NCBI RefSeq assembly: GCF_029962835.1
Contig: NC_080578.1
Span: forward strand, 55,483,001-55,547,000
Source: Magnolia sinica
Taxonomy: Eukaryota; Streptophyta; Magnoliopsida; Magnoliales; Magnoliaceae
Direction of reading: 5' to 3'
DNA length: 64,000 bases
Shown: positions 11,880 to 22,753 of the stretch, piece by piece
Position numbering within the stretch: position 1 is the stretch's first letter
How the letters are laid out: the number at the start of each line of letters is the position of its first letter
Translations under genes and position numbers: made by a program
Notes under the pieces: generated by a model
The model's database searches: none
What the model saw: only the letters and a program-made list of their open reading frames with translations
What the model was told of the DNA's origin: nothing

Positions 11880-11894
11880 ATCTCCCCCTTTGTT
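11880..11894 (-). other. Polypurine tract of copia 1
   Basis: The minus strand reads AACAAAGGGGGAGAT directly before the 3' LTR start TGTAAGTG, the expected primer for second-strand synthesis. Confidence 0.85.
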
Positions 11895-12317
11895 AAATTT
11901 GTGACAAAACACTCTCAAAGAGAATAAGAGAAGCACAACATGTTCAACAAAGAATCATGCACCAGTTTTCATAAACTAGCACACACATTCATTTAGAGGC
12001 AAGTCTCCTCTATACTCCTCTATACTTAGTACTCCCCCCGAATAACACACATAGATATTCAAAATAAAAAAATGCTACTTAATCCATAACCAATTAGCTT
12101 CAAAAAGTCTTCTCCCCCTTTTTGTCACAAAATTACAAAAGAAGAACACAAGGATGATATTGATAATTAGGAGAGGAAAGTAAGCAAGAGATGAAATAAA
12201 GTCCATACATCCAAATATCAAAAACCAATTAGGTCCAAAGACAAATAAAAACAGTCATATAAACTGAGATAAAGCAAAATAGTATATGAGTTATTATAGA
12301 CCAGTAAATAAAAACAT
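11895..12317 (-). other. Region between accessory ORF and 3' LTR, second purine tract
   Basis: No ORF. At 12109-12124 the minus strand has a second purine run (AAAAAGGGGGAGAAG) that resembles the one at the LTR edge, with a similar TTTGTGAC/TTGTCAC neighbourhood. It may be a duplicated or alternative polypurine tract. Confidence 0.5.
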
Positions 12318-13439
12318 TCAGTCAGATCCTGAAGAAGGAGCAGGAATAGATGGATCAATTTTGTGCAAACCCTTAGTAACGCGCTGCATATACTTACGCA
12401 TATAAGTAAATTGAGAAGTTTGGGTTACACGTATTTCAGTCACCTGTTCCTCAAGAGAACGCAATCTCTCATCAAAGCCAGACGGCACAAAGTCAGGATC
12501 ATTTCTAGAATCAGATTCTATTTCATCAAATATATCATCCATATTAACATCGTCTGGAGGAAGATTATCACCCTATTCTTCATTCACACCTGCTGCTCCA
12601 CCTTCTCCAACATTTACTTGGCCCTCAGCCAACGCAACTTCATTTTGTTTAAGTTGAAGTTGTTGAAAATGAGGTATTAGATAGGAGCCTCTCCAACAGG
12701 CATAGTGAGCTAACATAGCCATTAAGTAAGCAAAGGGAATATCATTATGACCTGGATGGATACGGAACTGAATGTTGGAATGACATATCAAAGAGGGCAG
12801 ACAAACATTTGCACCAGTGATGATAAAATACAAGATACGAACCATGAATACAGTCAGTTCTGTTTTGTTACCAGAGCGAGGATACAAATTAGAAGTAAAG
12901 ATACGATGCAAAACTTTGTATCTGGGTAACAAATATTTGGTTGCGAGGGCATTTCCGTTCTGAGTCCATTGAGCATCCATGTTACAAAGTGCTCTAGTAT
13001 AAATATGTTTTTTAGATTCAGAAACTTTCTCAGCTAGAGTGCTAGGTGGAATACCATAATCATTAATAGGTATATCTATAAGGCCTGAAATTAAATGACG
13101 ATCAACAGGAAAAGGCCCTTCTCTAGTAAAAATAGAGAAAGTTAATTGTTCAGTAGAAAATTCAGATATGCATGCAAACATGCTCTGCGCAATGGATTGG
13201 TATGCCGCCCCACCCCAACGTAGGATATTATCCTAGCCTACAGATTGGAGAAGAGGAAGGAGACCGAAATGAGTGATGTGATCTAAATTAACGGCTTTTT
13301 CCACAATGACATTACGCAGATGCAAATCACGCTCATAAGATGGATCATCTTCAAGAGACTGAAGATGGCGTCTTGTAATAAGAGTTTATCTGGATGATAG
13401 GGGACCTCTAGTATTTTTCTTTTTCCCTCTAGAGTCCAT
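12318..13439 (-). pseudogene. Accessory ORF 3' of copia pol, plant transposon protein-like
   Basis: About 374 codons from the ATG at 13439 to a stop at 12318, all in one frame but broken by three stops (near 13387, 13230 and 12571). The start MDSRGKKKNTRG is basic. A globular middle has the block LLPRYKVLHRIFTSNLYPR at about residues 171-188, followed by a hydrophobic helix and an ICLPSLIC-like segment (here VCLPSLIC). An acidic linker (DDIFDEIESD) leads to a coiled coil with LEEQVTEIR and a Pro/Ser tail. This matches the domain I know as putative plant transposon protein (Pfam PF20167, from memory). It occupies the env-like position of SIRE elements, but I see no signal peptide or clear transmembrane pair. 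Function is unknown. Its closest match in the window is the ORF at 62121-63340. Confidence 0.75.
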
Positions 13440-13629
13440 ATTCTTGAATAAAAATAAGAAATCTCAAAGAAGTAGAGATGGATTTTTCTAGATCAGCAAA
13501 TGGAGAAGAAAACCCCAAAAAGCTCAAGGCAAACTTGAAATCAACTACTCCAATAAAGAAATTGAAGAAAATAAACCATGAATCTACAAGAATGACAAGC
13601 AAAATGCTCTGACCTGGTTGAATCAAACA

Positions 13630-13805
13630 CTTGGGTTCGACTAGTCGTAGCTTGACTTGTTAGAGAGAAAAGTAAAAATGAGGAAGAAGAGAGATTTCCC
13701 CAAATTAAAGAGGTCAGCGCGCTCCACGACCGGTCTTGGGAAATACATGACCGGTCGTACCATGACTGGTCATGTATGACCACGACTGGTCGAGTACCGG
13801 TCAAA
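13630..13805 (-). repeat. Palindromic motif cluster upstream of the accessory ORF
   Basis: Five or six copies of the same CGACTGGTCG-type word found in the copia 1 LTRs, including CATGACTGGTCATG at about 13762-13775. It lies 190-365 bases upstream of the accessory ORF start and after the end of pol. It could be a second promoter region for the accessory ORF; that is inference. Confidence 0.75.
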
Positions 13806-13924
13806 AATTGCATTTTTCAGCGAATTTAAAATTTTAACCCCCAAAATACATAAACATACATACAATATGTTACAATTATTGAAGAATATTCAATATAAAT
13901 TGCACATACTGAGTCAAACTTTAA

Positions 13925-14560
13925 TTTATTGAACCTGCTTTTGTCGAGTGGTTTAGTGAAAATGTAAGCAAGTTGAGTCTCGGTTGGAATGTATTTCACA
14001 AATATTGTTTTTTCTTCTATTAATTCACGAATGTAATGATACCTAATATCAATGTTCTTGGTATGTGAATGCTGAATGGATTTTTAAAAATATTTATTAC
14101 ACTGGAATTATCGCAATATAAAACCATTGAGTCATGTGCAATTTCATAATCGCTTAACATACGTTTCATCCAAACAAGCTGAGTACATGCATTTCCTGCT
14201 GCGATGTATTCAGCCTCAGCAGTGGAAAGTGATATAGAACTTTGCTTCTTACTAAACTAAGAAGCCAGGCAATTTCCAATATAAAAAAACCACCACTGGT
14301 TGATTTTCTGTCATCTATATTACAAGCCCAATCAACATCTGAGTACCCAGCCAACTGAACACTAGTATCATAAGGATACAAAAGACCCAAATTAGCAGAA
14401 CTTGCGACGTATCGCATAATTTGCTTAACAGCAGTTAAATGAGATTCTTTGGATTAGACTGATATCTAGCGCAAATACCAACACTAAAAGCAATATCAGG
14501 TCTACTAGCAGTTAAATAAAGTAAACTGTCAATCATGCTACGATACAATTTAGGATCTAC
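13925..14560 (-). pseudogene. RNase H region of copia 1
   Basis: RNase H would degrade the RNA strand during reverse transcription. Recognisable blocks are AGYSDVDWACNIDDRKSTSGG near 14285-14360 (shown here only by its ends: AGYSDVDWA and RKSTSGG), and the C-terminal Q-L-A-Y-I-F-T-K-P-L-D motif near 13945-13980. Frameshifts and stops break the frame at several points between 14166 and 14460. The pieces belong to one domain in the standard copia position after reverse transcriptase. Confidence 0.8.
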
Positions 14561-14564
14561 ATCT

Positions 14565-15210
14565 TTACCTGTAGTCTTTTGAGAGTCTTAAAGTTGTACT
14601 CATGGGAGTATCAAAATTCTTACCATTCTCAAATTCGAACCTTTTAATCAAGTTCAAAGCATAATTGGTTTGAGAAATAAAAATTCCATCAGGTTGTTGT
14701 TTTACTTGCAACCCTAGGAAATAATTTAATTCCCCAACCATGCTCATCTCGAACTTAGATTTCATTAAATCTGCAAACTCAATAGTCATGTTAGTACAAG
14801 TTGATCCATAAATAATATCATCAACATAGATTTGAACCATTAAAATATCATTGTTGTGTTTCTTAACAAAAAGCGTCTTATCGACACTACCCATTTGAAA
14901 ATTATGACTGAGTAAAAACTTAGTCAATTTCTCATACCATGCCCTGGCAGCTTGTTTTAGACCATAGAGAGCCTTTTTAAGACAGTATACATGATCAGTT
15001 AACTTAGGGTCTTCAAACCCTATAGGTTTTTCAACATATACCTCTTCATGTAAATCACCATTCAAAAAGGCACTCTTTACATCCATTTGATAAATCTTAA
15101 ATTTTCTATAGCATGCAATGGATATAAAAAGTCTGATTGATTCAAGGCGAGCAACTAGGGCAAAGGTTTCATCGTAATCGATGCCTACAATTTGAGTGTA
15201 CCCTTATACA
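14565..15210 (-). pseudogene. Reverse transcriptase of copia 1
   Basis: The uninterrupted core (15086-14565) starts at [10 protein letters not shown], runs through [17 protein letters not shown] and contains the catalytic YVDDIIYG motif at about 14800-14826, both Asp codons intact (14817-14822). It then has ELNYFLGLQ and ISQTNYA. Upstream sequence to about 15210 encodes more of the N-terminal part but with stops. This enzyme copies element RNA into cDNA in the cytoplasmic particle. It is in the same frame as integrase upstream. Confidence 0.88.
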
Positions 15211-15566
15211 ACCAGTCTTGCCTTGTTTCGAATTATATTTCCAAGTTCATCAGACTTATTTTTGAAAATCCACTTTGTTCCAATAATGTGTTTATCTTTA
15301 GGTCTAGGAACGAGATACCAGACATCATTATGAACAAATTGATTAAGTTCTTGCTGCATGACAACTATCAAGTTTTCATCAGAAAGAGCTTCTTTTACGT
15401 TAGTCGGTTCAATTTAGGATGTAAAGCATACATAATTACATGTCTTCTAATTGTCTACGAGTGCGCACACTAATGAGAGGGTTTCCACGAATCTGAGTAG
15501 TTAGATGATCTTTAACAGTCCTTAATACAAAATTAACTTGATTTGATGAATTATCTGGTTTGTTAA
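15211..15566 (-). pseudogene. Integrase-reverse transcriptase connection of copia 1, degraded
   Basis: The minus strand still reads pieces such as IIGTKWIFKNKSDELGN, belonging to the reverse transcriptase N-terminus, but there are several stops near 15415-15560. No separate gene. Confidence 0.65.
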
Positions 15567-17048
15567 TTAAAAGAACTTCATCATTATCTGGACTAGGGGA
15601 GGTGTATTCAATTGATCATCAATGACCATATTAATGGACTCTTGAATCACACCGGTCCTGTTGTTCAGTACACGATATGCACGACTGTTTAAAGAGTATC
15701 CTAAAAAGATCCCTTCATCACTCTTAGTGTCAAACTTTTCCAAATTTTCACGGTCACATAAAATATAGCATTTGCTGCCAAAAACTGGAAAGTATTTGAC
15801 AGTAGGCTTCTTATCAAACCAAAGTTCGTAAGCTATTTTATTATTAGATTTACAAGTATAAACCCGATTAATAATATAGCAGGCGGTATTCACTACTTCA
15901 GCCCAAAGATTTCTAGGGAGCTTCATACTGTTTAACATTACGTTTCCCATTTCTTGAAGCACTCTATTTTTTCTTTCCACAATTCCATTTTGTTGTAGTG
16001 TTTTGGGCGTAGAGAATTCATGCGATATTCCCTGATCGCTACAGAATTTCTCAAAACTACTATTCTCGAATTCAGAGCCATGATTACTATGGATCTTACT
16101 GACATAAGAACCTTTTCCAATTTGGATTTGTTTCATGATCTTTTTCACTTCATCAAGGGTTTCTGATTTGTCCCTTAAAAATATTACCTAAGTGAATCTG
16201 GTATAATCATCTATGATAACCAAGATGCATTTTTTGCCACCTTGACTCTCCGTTCTGGTTAGTCCTACAAGATTCATGTGGAGTAGCTCGAGTGGCCTTG
16301 AAGTGGCATTAGAGTTCACCTTTTTGTGAAAGCTTTTAGTATGTTTACCATAGTGGTATTCACCACATATTTTGCCTACTTTTTGCAACTTTTGTAGACC
16401 TCTAATTAGTTCTCCTTTGCTCAATCTGTATAAATTTCGGTAGTGTACATGTCTAAGGCGTTTATGCCATAAATCTGTTTCCTCGGTATGGACCATGTAG
16501 TACGATTGATTAGATGAGCTACCATCGCTTACAATATAGCAGTTTTTAGAAGTTTTGCGACCAGTTAATATAAAAGAACCCTTTTTGTTTATTATTTCAC
16601 AACCTTGATTGGAAAATTTCACACTATGGTTGTTATCGCATATTAAAGATATGCTTAACAGGTTGTGTTTTAGCCCCTCAATATATAAAACGTCTTTAAA
16701 TAAAGGGAGGTTATAGAGTTGGACCGTACCTTTGCCAATAATCTTGCAATTGCTACCATCACCAAATGTGACTGACCCATCAGTCATATCTTTTAGATCG
16801 GTGAATAAAGCCTTGTCGCCTATCATATGCCTGGAGCATCCACAATCTAGGAACCACTTTGAATGGCTTGTTGCTTTGAAAGTAGTGTGGGCAACCAAGC
16901 ATGCAACTTTAGGAACCCATTTCAGAACTGTTTTGGGTTTAGGAGTATAGTTAGTCTTCTTCTATCTATTGTTGTAAGAATGACCTACTGAGTTAGATTT
17001 TAAGAGCTCCTTAAGCAAATCAACTATCTTTTCAGCTAGTGGGTTTTG
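15567..17048 (-). pseudogene. Protease and integrase of copia 1
   Basis: The protease site reads LDCGCSRHM (16839-16847 is the Asp-Cys-Gly part); families of this type normally have Asp-Ser/Thr-Gly, so the central residue is changed. The pre-integrase zinc domain begins LWHKRLRHVH near 16470, but its last Cys is missing (CGEYHYGK). In the integrase core the first Asp is in IDDYTRF near 16195, followed by an in-frame TAG. The second catalytic Asp is replaced by Asn (NHGSEFEN, codon 16083-16085), and the Glu in VERKNR is kept. With three key sites damaged the product would be inactive. Everything lies in one frame with gag. Confidence 0.88.
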
Positions 17049-17051
17049 GTT

Positions 17052-18656
17052 CTAATTTTTAAAGTTGACATAACTGCTTTTAGGTTTTTGAAAAGTTTTT
17101 GTATTTTTAGAAAAACCTTTATAAGTACTTTTCCCTTTTGAGTTTAAGGTCTCTCCTTTCACAAACTTAAGAGTATTCTTTTGTTTAGGAGGTATATTCT
17201 TATCATAGCCCAACTCGGATCGATCGCCACATTTTCGTGATCTGAATAATAGTTTTTCTAACTTTGGATCACCTTGGGCATATCTCCATGTGTCCTTTAA
17301 ACTTAGAAGAGAAGATACTTCGTTTTTAAGTTTCTCATTTTTAGATTTCAGATTTTCAATCAGGGAAGTTTTGAATTCTAAATCGCATTTTAATTTTTCA
17401 AAACAATCTGTAATTTGGGATTTTTCTAAAACAAGTGATTCAAAACATTCTTTGAGTCTAAAAAACTTTTCTTTTTGAAGTTTAAGTTTGACAACAATTT
17501 TACAACTTTCCTTGTATAGGACATTATAAGCATCTTGAAGATCCTCTTCATTTTCACATTCACTGTTCAGATTTTCCTCACTAGTTGACTCATCATGATC
17601 TAAAAAAGTGAACTTAGCTAGAGTCATAAGGGCTTTAACTTCATTGCCCGATTCAGTTTCAAAATCTTCTGATTCAGAAGAAGCTTCAGGATTAGACGAT
17701 TCATCCCAAGTAGCCAACATACCCTTCCCTTTTGTTTTGTCCTTTTTAGGACATTTGTTTGTTAAGTGTTTGTACTCTTGGCAGTTGTAACATTGACTAT
17801 CTTTCAAAGACTTCCAATTTTTAGATTTATATTTAGATCTTTTCTTATCATTTGATTTTTGAAAATCTATCATTTTCTTGGTTTTGAAAATCTTGTAAAA
17901 CTTTTTCGCTAAAAGAGCCATATCGTCTTCAGAATTTTCTAAATCCAAGTTTTCTTGAGAAATACCTTTAGAAGATTTAAGAGCTATGTGTTTACTTTTA
18001 GGAGCTTTAAAGTTTAACTCATAGGTTTGTAAAGAACCAACTAGTTCTTCTACCCTCATATTGTTTGTATCACGAAGTTCCTGGATCGCGGTTACTTTAG
18101 AGTTGAACCGTTCAGGAAGAGAGAGTAGTATCTTTGCACACACTTTACTTTCTGGGATTTTATCGCCAAGACCCCACATTAAGTTCACAATGTCATTTAA
18201 TCTTGTGTAAAAGTCCATAAACATTTCATTTTCCTCCATATGAATTTCTTCAAATTTGGTTGTGAGGAGTTGGACTTTAGATTTTTTTACAATTGTAGTA
18301 CCCTCGTGTGTCATTTCTCATATATCCCAGGCTTGCTTTGCAGTATCATAGGATATGATTCTTTTGAACTCATCTGGTGATAGTGCACAAGTGATTGCAT
18401 TTAGTGCTTTTGCATTGGCACTACTCTCATTTTTTTGAAGGGTGGTCCAAGAGAAATAAGGAGTTACTCTCATTGATTTTGAACCATCGATTCCAGTCAC
18501 TTCAGTGGTAGGAGAATTCCATTCAGTTAATGTCGCTTGCCACACACTCTCATCCATTGATTTGAGGAAGATCCTCATCCTGGCTTTCTAATAGGCATAG
18601 TTGGAGCCATCAAAGGGTGGAGGCCTAGTGACTGATATGTTATCAAAATTCGACAT
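17052..18656 (-). pseudogene. Gag of copia 1
   Basis: Start at the ATG at 18656 (MSNFDNISVTRPPPFDG), typical for this Gag family. A TAG replaces an expected Trp in the Tyr-x-Lys stretch near 18592, and a TGA follows AWDI near 18316; both are in frame. The rest to 17052 is open and includes the UBN2-type Gag core (LLTTKFEEIHM region), a CCHC knuckle CYNCQEYKHLTNKC near 17750-17795, an acidic section and a Lys-rich C-terminus. A TAG at 17049 separates it from pol in the same frame. It would assemble the particle and bind element RNA. Confidence 0.88.
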
Positions 18657-18726
18657 CTTTTATATAGCTTAGATCGTTAGCTCAGGAAATAAATCCAAAT
18701 AAAAAGCAATAAGAGCAAGCTATTAG

Positions 18727-18738
18727 GCTTTGATACCA
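18727..18738 (-). other. Primer binding site of copia 1 (tRNA-Met type)
   Basis: The minus strand reads TGGTATCAAAGC, one base from the usual initiator tRNA-Met site TGGTATCAGAGC, two bases inside the 5' LTR. Confidence 0.88.
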
Positions 18739-19810
18739 CTTGAAATGGACAAGCTATACGTCCTAGAGGGAGGGGGGTGAATAGGACTATGCCAAATTAT
18801 AATTATAACAGCAGAATAAAACAAAGAGATAGCCAAATAAAATAAATCAATTCACAATGCTAAAATAAAATCAACCTCAATAAACAAGTATTGAAAGGTT
18901 GATACGAATTCAGTTCTAAGGACTACCTTACACCATAAATTTATGGCAAGACAACCTTATTTCTAAAACGTCCTTTGTATTAAAAACTCAATCTGAAGAG
19001 AAATAAATAAATAGTAAGGAATTGAAATAAATTGTAAGAATTTAAATCTAAATTATTACAATATTCCACCACTTGCTTGAAATGTAAATTTTACAACATT
19101 CACATCCACACATACATCCCACAAACTTGAATGATAAAAGATATAAAACTTAAGTAAGCATTCAAACCACAAGACAAAGAATTATAGTGGTTCACCTGTG
19201 TGTACACCAACTGTTTCACAACAACCACACAGAATGCTACTCCACTCCTAATATCCTCACACAGGGGATATTAGCATTCACTAATAAAATAGGTTTCACA
19301 GGTTTACCTAAAACCTTCACAATCATGTCTATTTTACTTGGGCTTACATAATAAAAAACCCACACTTTCTGAGTTTTCTGGCTCTCCTCAGTTAACCACA
19401 CAATGAGATTTTTCTGGCGAATCTCAAACAAAAATTAAAAGAATAGAAATTTTACATAAATGTAAAATACTTCGATTTCTCCTTTCGTAGCAGCCCGGAA
19501 GAACCAATCGGAGTAGAAGTTCGAATCAATGTTCAATGTCAAATACTCACTTAAAATGGTTCTAAGTTCTAATTGATTTTAAATTAAATCAAATGGGCTA
19601 GCTCTATTTGATTTTGATTCCAATAAGAAGGAATTATAGAATTTTCCCTTTTCAAATCAGATTAGAATGTAGATTAAAATCAAATAAAAATAAGCTAACA
19701 AAAGGAAATATTAATTATGCACAAAGTAGCTTAAAATGAACACTAACTTATCTCAGAGTGGAGCCTTGAATTTCTTTGAATTGAGTTATGAAATTCTGAG
19801 ATTCGTGCTC

Positions 19811-19818
19811 AATTTATA
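19811..19818 (-). promoter_or_regulatory. TATA box of copia 1
   Basis: The minus strand reads CTATAAATTGAG; the same string occurs in the copia 2 LTR at 30125-30136, also just downstream of a motif cluster. The start site should lie about 30 bases further, near 19785. Confidence 0.7.
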
Positions 19819-19834
19819 GAAGCAGAAATCACGT

Positions 19835-20220
19835 CTAGGACTAGTCTTAGGGAAACTTCGACTGGTCATAGCTTCAACGGCATTTTGAATTTTTAAGCGC
19901 GATCTTTGAAAACCATTCTACGACTGATCATGGGGTGTCTATGATTGGTCGTGGACCAACTACGACTGGTCGGAGATGACCTAGGACTAGTTGTAGATCG
20001 CATGAGTAGGTCGCTGTAGTTTGAGTCGAGGACCCACGACTGGTCAAAGTTCGAGTCGTGAACACACCTACGACCGGTCGAAGGACCTCTAGGACTGGTC
20101 GTGGGCTAACAAAAAAATTCTAAAAATCTTCAACAACTTCGGACTGGTCGAGGAATTTCTTGGACTGGTCGAACCAGTGCTAGGACTAGTCGAACAAGGT
20201 CCAGGACTAGTCATGGAATA
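19835..20220 (-). repeat. Palindromic motif cluster in copia 1 5' LTR (U3)
   Basis: About twelve copies of the ACGACTGGTCGTAG-type word at roughly 20-40 base steps, ending some 20 bases upstream of the TATA box. Their arrangement parallels the 3' LTR cluster but several copies carry different substitutions. Confidence 0.85.
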
Positions 20221-20668
20221 GACCAAATTCATATATAAACATACAGTTCGAATTATGTATCCAAAATGACCTACCCTAAGGTCAATCATACCTAGGACAT
20301 GAAGTATGGACATTGAAACTCTATTCTATCAAATGATTGTTGACCTTTGAACTTTATAAAGCTTGAGATCTCTACTTGATGTAGCTTGATCTTGAGATCT
20401 TCGAAAGCTTGACATCAAACTTCAACTTGAGTTGTAGTTGAGTCTTGAAATATACTTAAGTCTTGTACTCTTTATTGATGTAGCTCTGAACATTGATGTT
20501 TACATTACATGGCTTGACTTGACTTGAAGTCAATCATTGTACTTAACTTGAAGCACTTGTGAAGTAGTGTCTGGAACATATATAACAACATATAAACACA
20601 CGACACAAATAGAGTTTTGGCACAACAAAATTTGACAACCAAAGGAGCATGAGACCATAGCACTTACA

Positions 20669-21525
20669 GACGCCTTCATATCCTTCGCACACTTGGCGTA
20701 GCCTTGGTGAAAGAGAGTGTCTCTCTTATCCATGAATGCTTAGGAAGCACGAATTGGTGGACGGCCTCTTCTTGAGCCATAGTAAGGGCACCCTTGCTCT
20801 CCGCCTTCAGCTTATCGAGCTTCCCCTTGACCTCAAGCAGCTCGATGCGACCCTTATCGCACGCACGCTTGGCTTCCTCCAGCTGCTGAAGACGCTTCAA
20901 AAGCTGCCTTCACGACCTCAAGCTCGCCGTCCAGCCGAGCTGCCCTCTGCTCGATTCCCTCCACCCGCTCGGGCATCCGAGCGAACTCTGCACGCTACTA
21001 TTATACGCATGGAGTAAACTGCAGGAGAAGGAAAAAGATGAGTATGAGCAAACTAGGGAAATAGGCGTTACTTCGGGCGAGATGCTTACCTTGAGCAAGG
21101 TGGTCGTCATGTGTACGAGTGTTATCTCGTTCGGAGAGTCAAATAGAGTGACATACTCCACGTCAGATGTATGACGATCAACCAAGGAAAGGATCTCCTC
21201 CACAGTCTAATGAAGTCGGCTCACTCGCTTTTCCCCGACTTTCGCCCCTCAGAAGGACGTGCCTCAACCATAGGCTCGGCGCCTCTCCGAGCATTATCAA
21301 AGATGTCGGGAGCAACCATCCTTACTACTCCAAGGGAGGTATCCACCTCCCTATCCTCTTCCTCATCCACAGTGATAACCGGGTGAGGAGGGACGACCTT
21401 CCCCTTAGATTTCGAAGAAGTCTTCCACTTCTTCTTCTTCGGGGCTGCCGCTTCATCCCAAGGAGGCGCACGAACCTTGGAGGGAGGGTGAATGTAGGGT
21501 CAGGCTTCAGGCATCTTTGCACAAA
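20669..21525 (-). pseudogene. Antisense ORF of the Tat-like element, main part
   Basis: Tat-lineage elements often carry an extra ORF on the strand opposite to pol, between pol and the 3' LTR; this one fits by position and strand. The N-terminal part has a Lys-rich segment (KKKKWKTSSKSKGK), VITVDEEEDRE and VAPDIFDNA. The later part (20900-20676) is a coiled coil with QQLEEAKRACDKGRIELLEV. Several frameshifts and stops lie between 20900 and 21260. It runs into copia 1 at 20668 with the tail resuming at 9937. Function is unknown. The plus-strand ORFs here are shadows. Confidence 0.6.
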
Positions 21526-21540
21526 AACAAGTGGATTAGG

Positions 21541-22586
21541 AGTTTCCAGCCAATGGCTCCTATGGCTGAAGACAAGCTAAACAAGCCCAATATTCGATAT
21601 ATTTTGGGGTACAACAACATCAGAGTGCATTTTAACGGTGAAAACCACTATTTCCTATGCTATGGCCCACCATAAAACCAGATTAGCTTCATTTTTCGGC
21701 GTAACGCCTAAAATGATTTGGGAAATGGAATGGACGGCTTGGATTAAATACATACATCAAGGTAGGGCCTACATGGACAACCCTTCCCAAAAGCTTTTAA
21801 TCAAAACTAATATTTGTGTTTCTAAGTTCACGTCCAGACGATGGACTCTTTTTGGGCGTGCAAATAAATCATCAAGGTGGGCACTACATAGGTGAGCCAC
21901 CACATGGCTAGGTGGTGTGGAACATACACATATATAAAGTGGGCCCCACCTACAAATGGCTTGGATCAAATACATGCTTCATGGTGGGGTCCATCCGGGT
22001 GGGCCACACAACCACATCATCGCACACCATAAAAGAAATAAAGAGAAAGAGAGGGATAGGCACACACGTGTGATGGAGGGACCCCGACATTATGGGCCCT
22101 CCCTTGCATTCAATCATACATCAAGTGGGTCCCAATACATGTGGGCCTACCAAATCAAAGATCAACGGTGGAGATTCCTTCTCCACCCAAAATGGACGGT
22201 CTAGATGACCTCTTTTTCAAACTTAAAAAGTAAACATCATGATGGGGTCCATGGAGAATGCCCTCATCATGGAATGACCATGATAATCAAGGTGGGCCAT
22301 CGGCCACATCTTAAGGTCCAAAGTGAGATCTATACCATCGATCGGTAGGCCTCACTTGGCCCATCATAAAAACATGAAAACTAGCCTATAGAAGCACCCA
22401 CCGTTCGATCTTCTTGGTCCATTGGAAAGTCGATCTCCTTGTGCTTCACTTTGATGGAGGGTGATGAGGTTTGAGTGGATAGGATGAAGGATTTGGGATG
22501 GGAAAGTGGGCCACACACATGCACTTTCTCTCACATGGGAGAGCTTGGACATCCCTTTTTGGCTTAGATTGAAATGTGTTAAGAAA

Positions 22587-22637
<51 letters not shown>

Positions 22638-22722
22638 TTGTAAGGAGAGGTAATGTGTGATGGAGTGATGGAGTGATGGGAAGTGAGTGATGGGGTGATG
22701 GGCATGTACTTGACATGTATGG

Positions 22723-22753
<31 letters not shown>

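Larger units (their letters stand above)
9938..20668 (-). mobile_element. Copia 1: complete nested Ty1/copia element (SIRE-like layout), 10.7 kb
   Basis: Two LTRs of 1942 and 1928 bases begin TGAA and end TTACA on the plus strand. Read on the minus strand the order is 5' LTR, tRNA-Met-type primer site, gag, protease, integrase, reverse transcriptase, RNase H, a palindrome cluster, an accessory ORF, purine tracts and 3' LTR. The order integrase before reverse transcriptase defines copia; an extra ORF after pol and the size resemble the SIRE/Maximus lineage. Flanking bases 9933-9937 (GAAGC) and 20669-20673 (GACGC) are a 5-bp target duplication with one change. The LTRs differ by many substitutions and small indels, so the insertion is old. 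The coding frame has several stops and altered catalytic residues. Confidence 0.92.
18741..20668 (-). mobile_element. 5' LTR of copia 1
   Basis: TGAAATGGACAAGC at its left and CACTTACA at its right on the plus strand. The TATA box at 19811-19818 divides U3 (right) from R/U5 (left). U3 is dominated by the palindromic cluster at 19835-20220. The right end touches the target duplication copy GACGC. Confidence 0.92.

Noticed and set aside
12318..13439. Retroviral-type envelope gene
   Set aside because: It lies in the env-like position but shows no signal peptide, clear membrane anchor or fusion region, and resembles a plant transposon protein domain instead.
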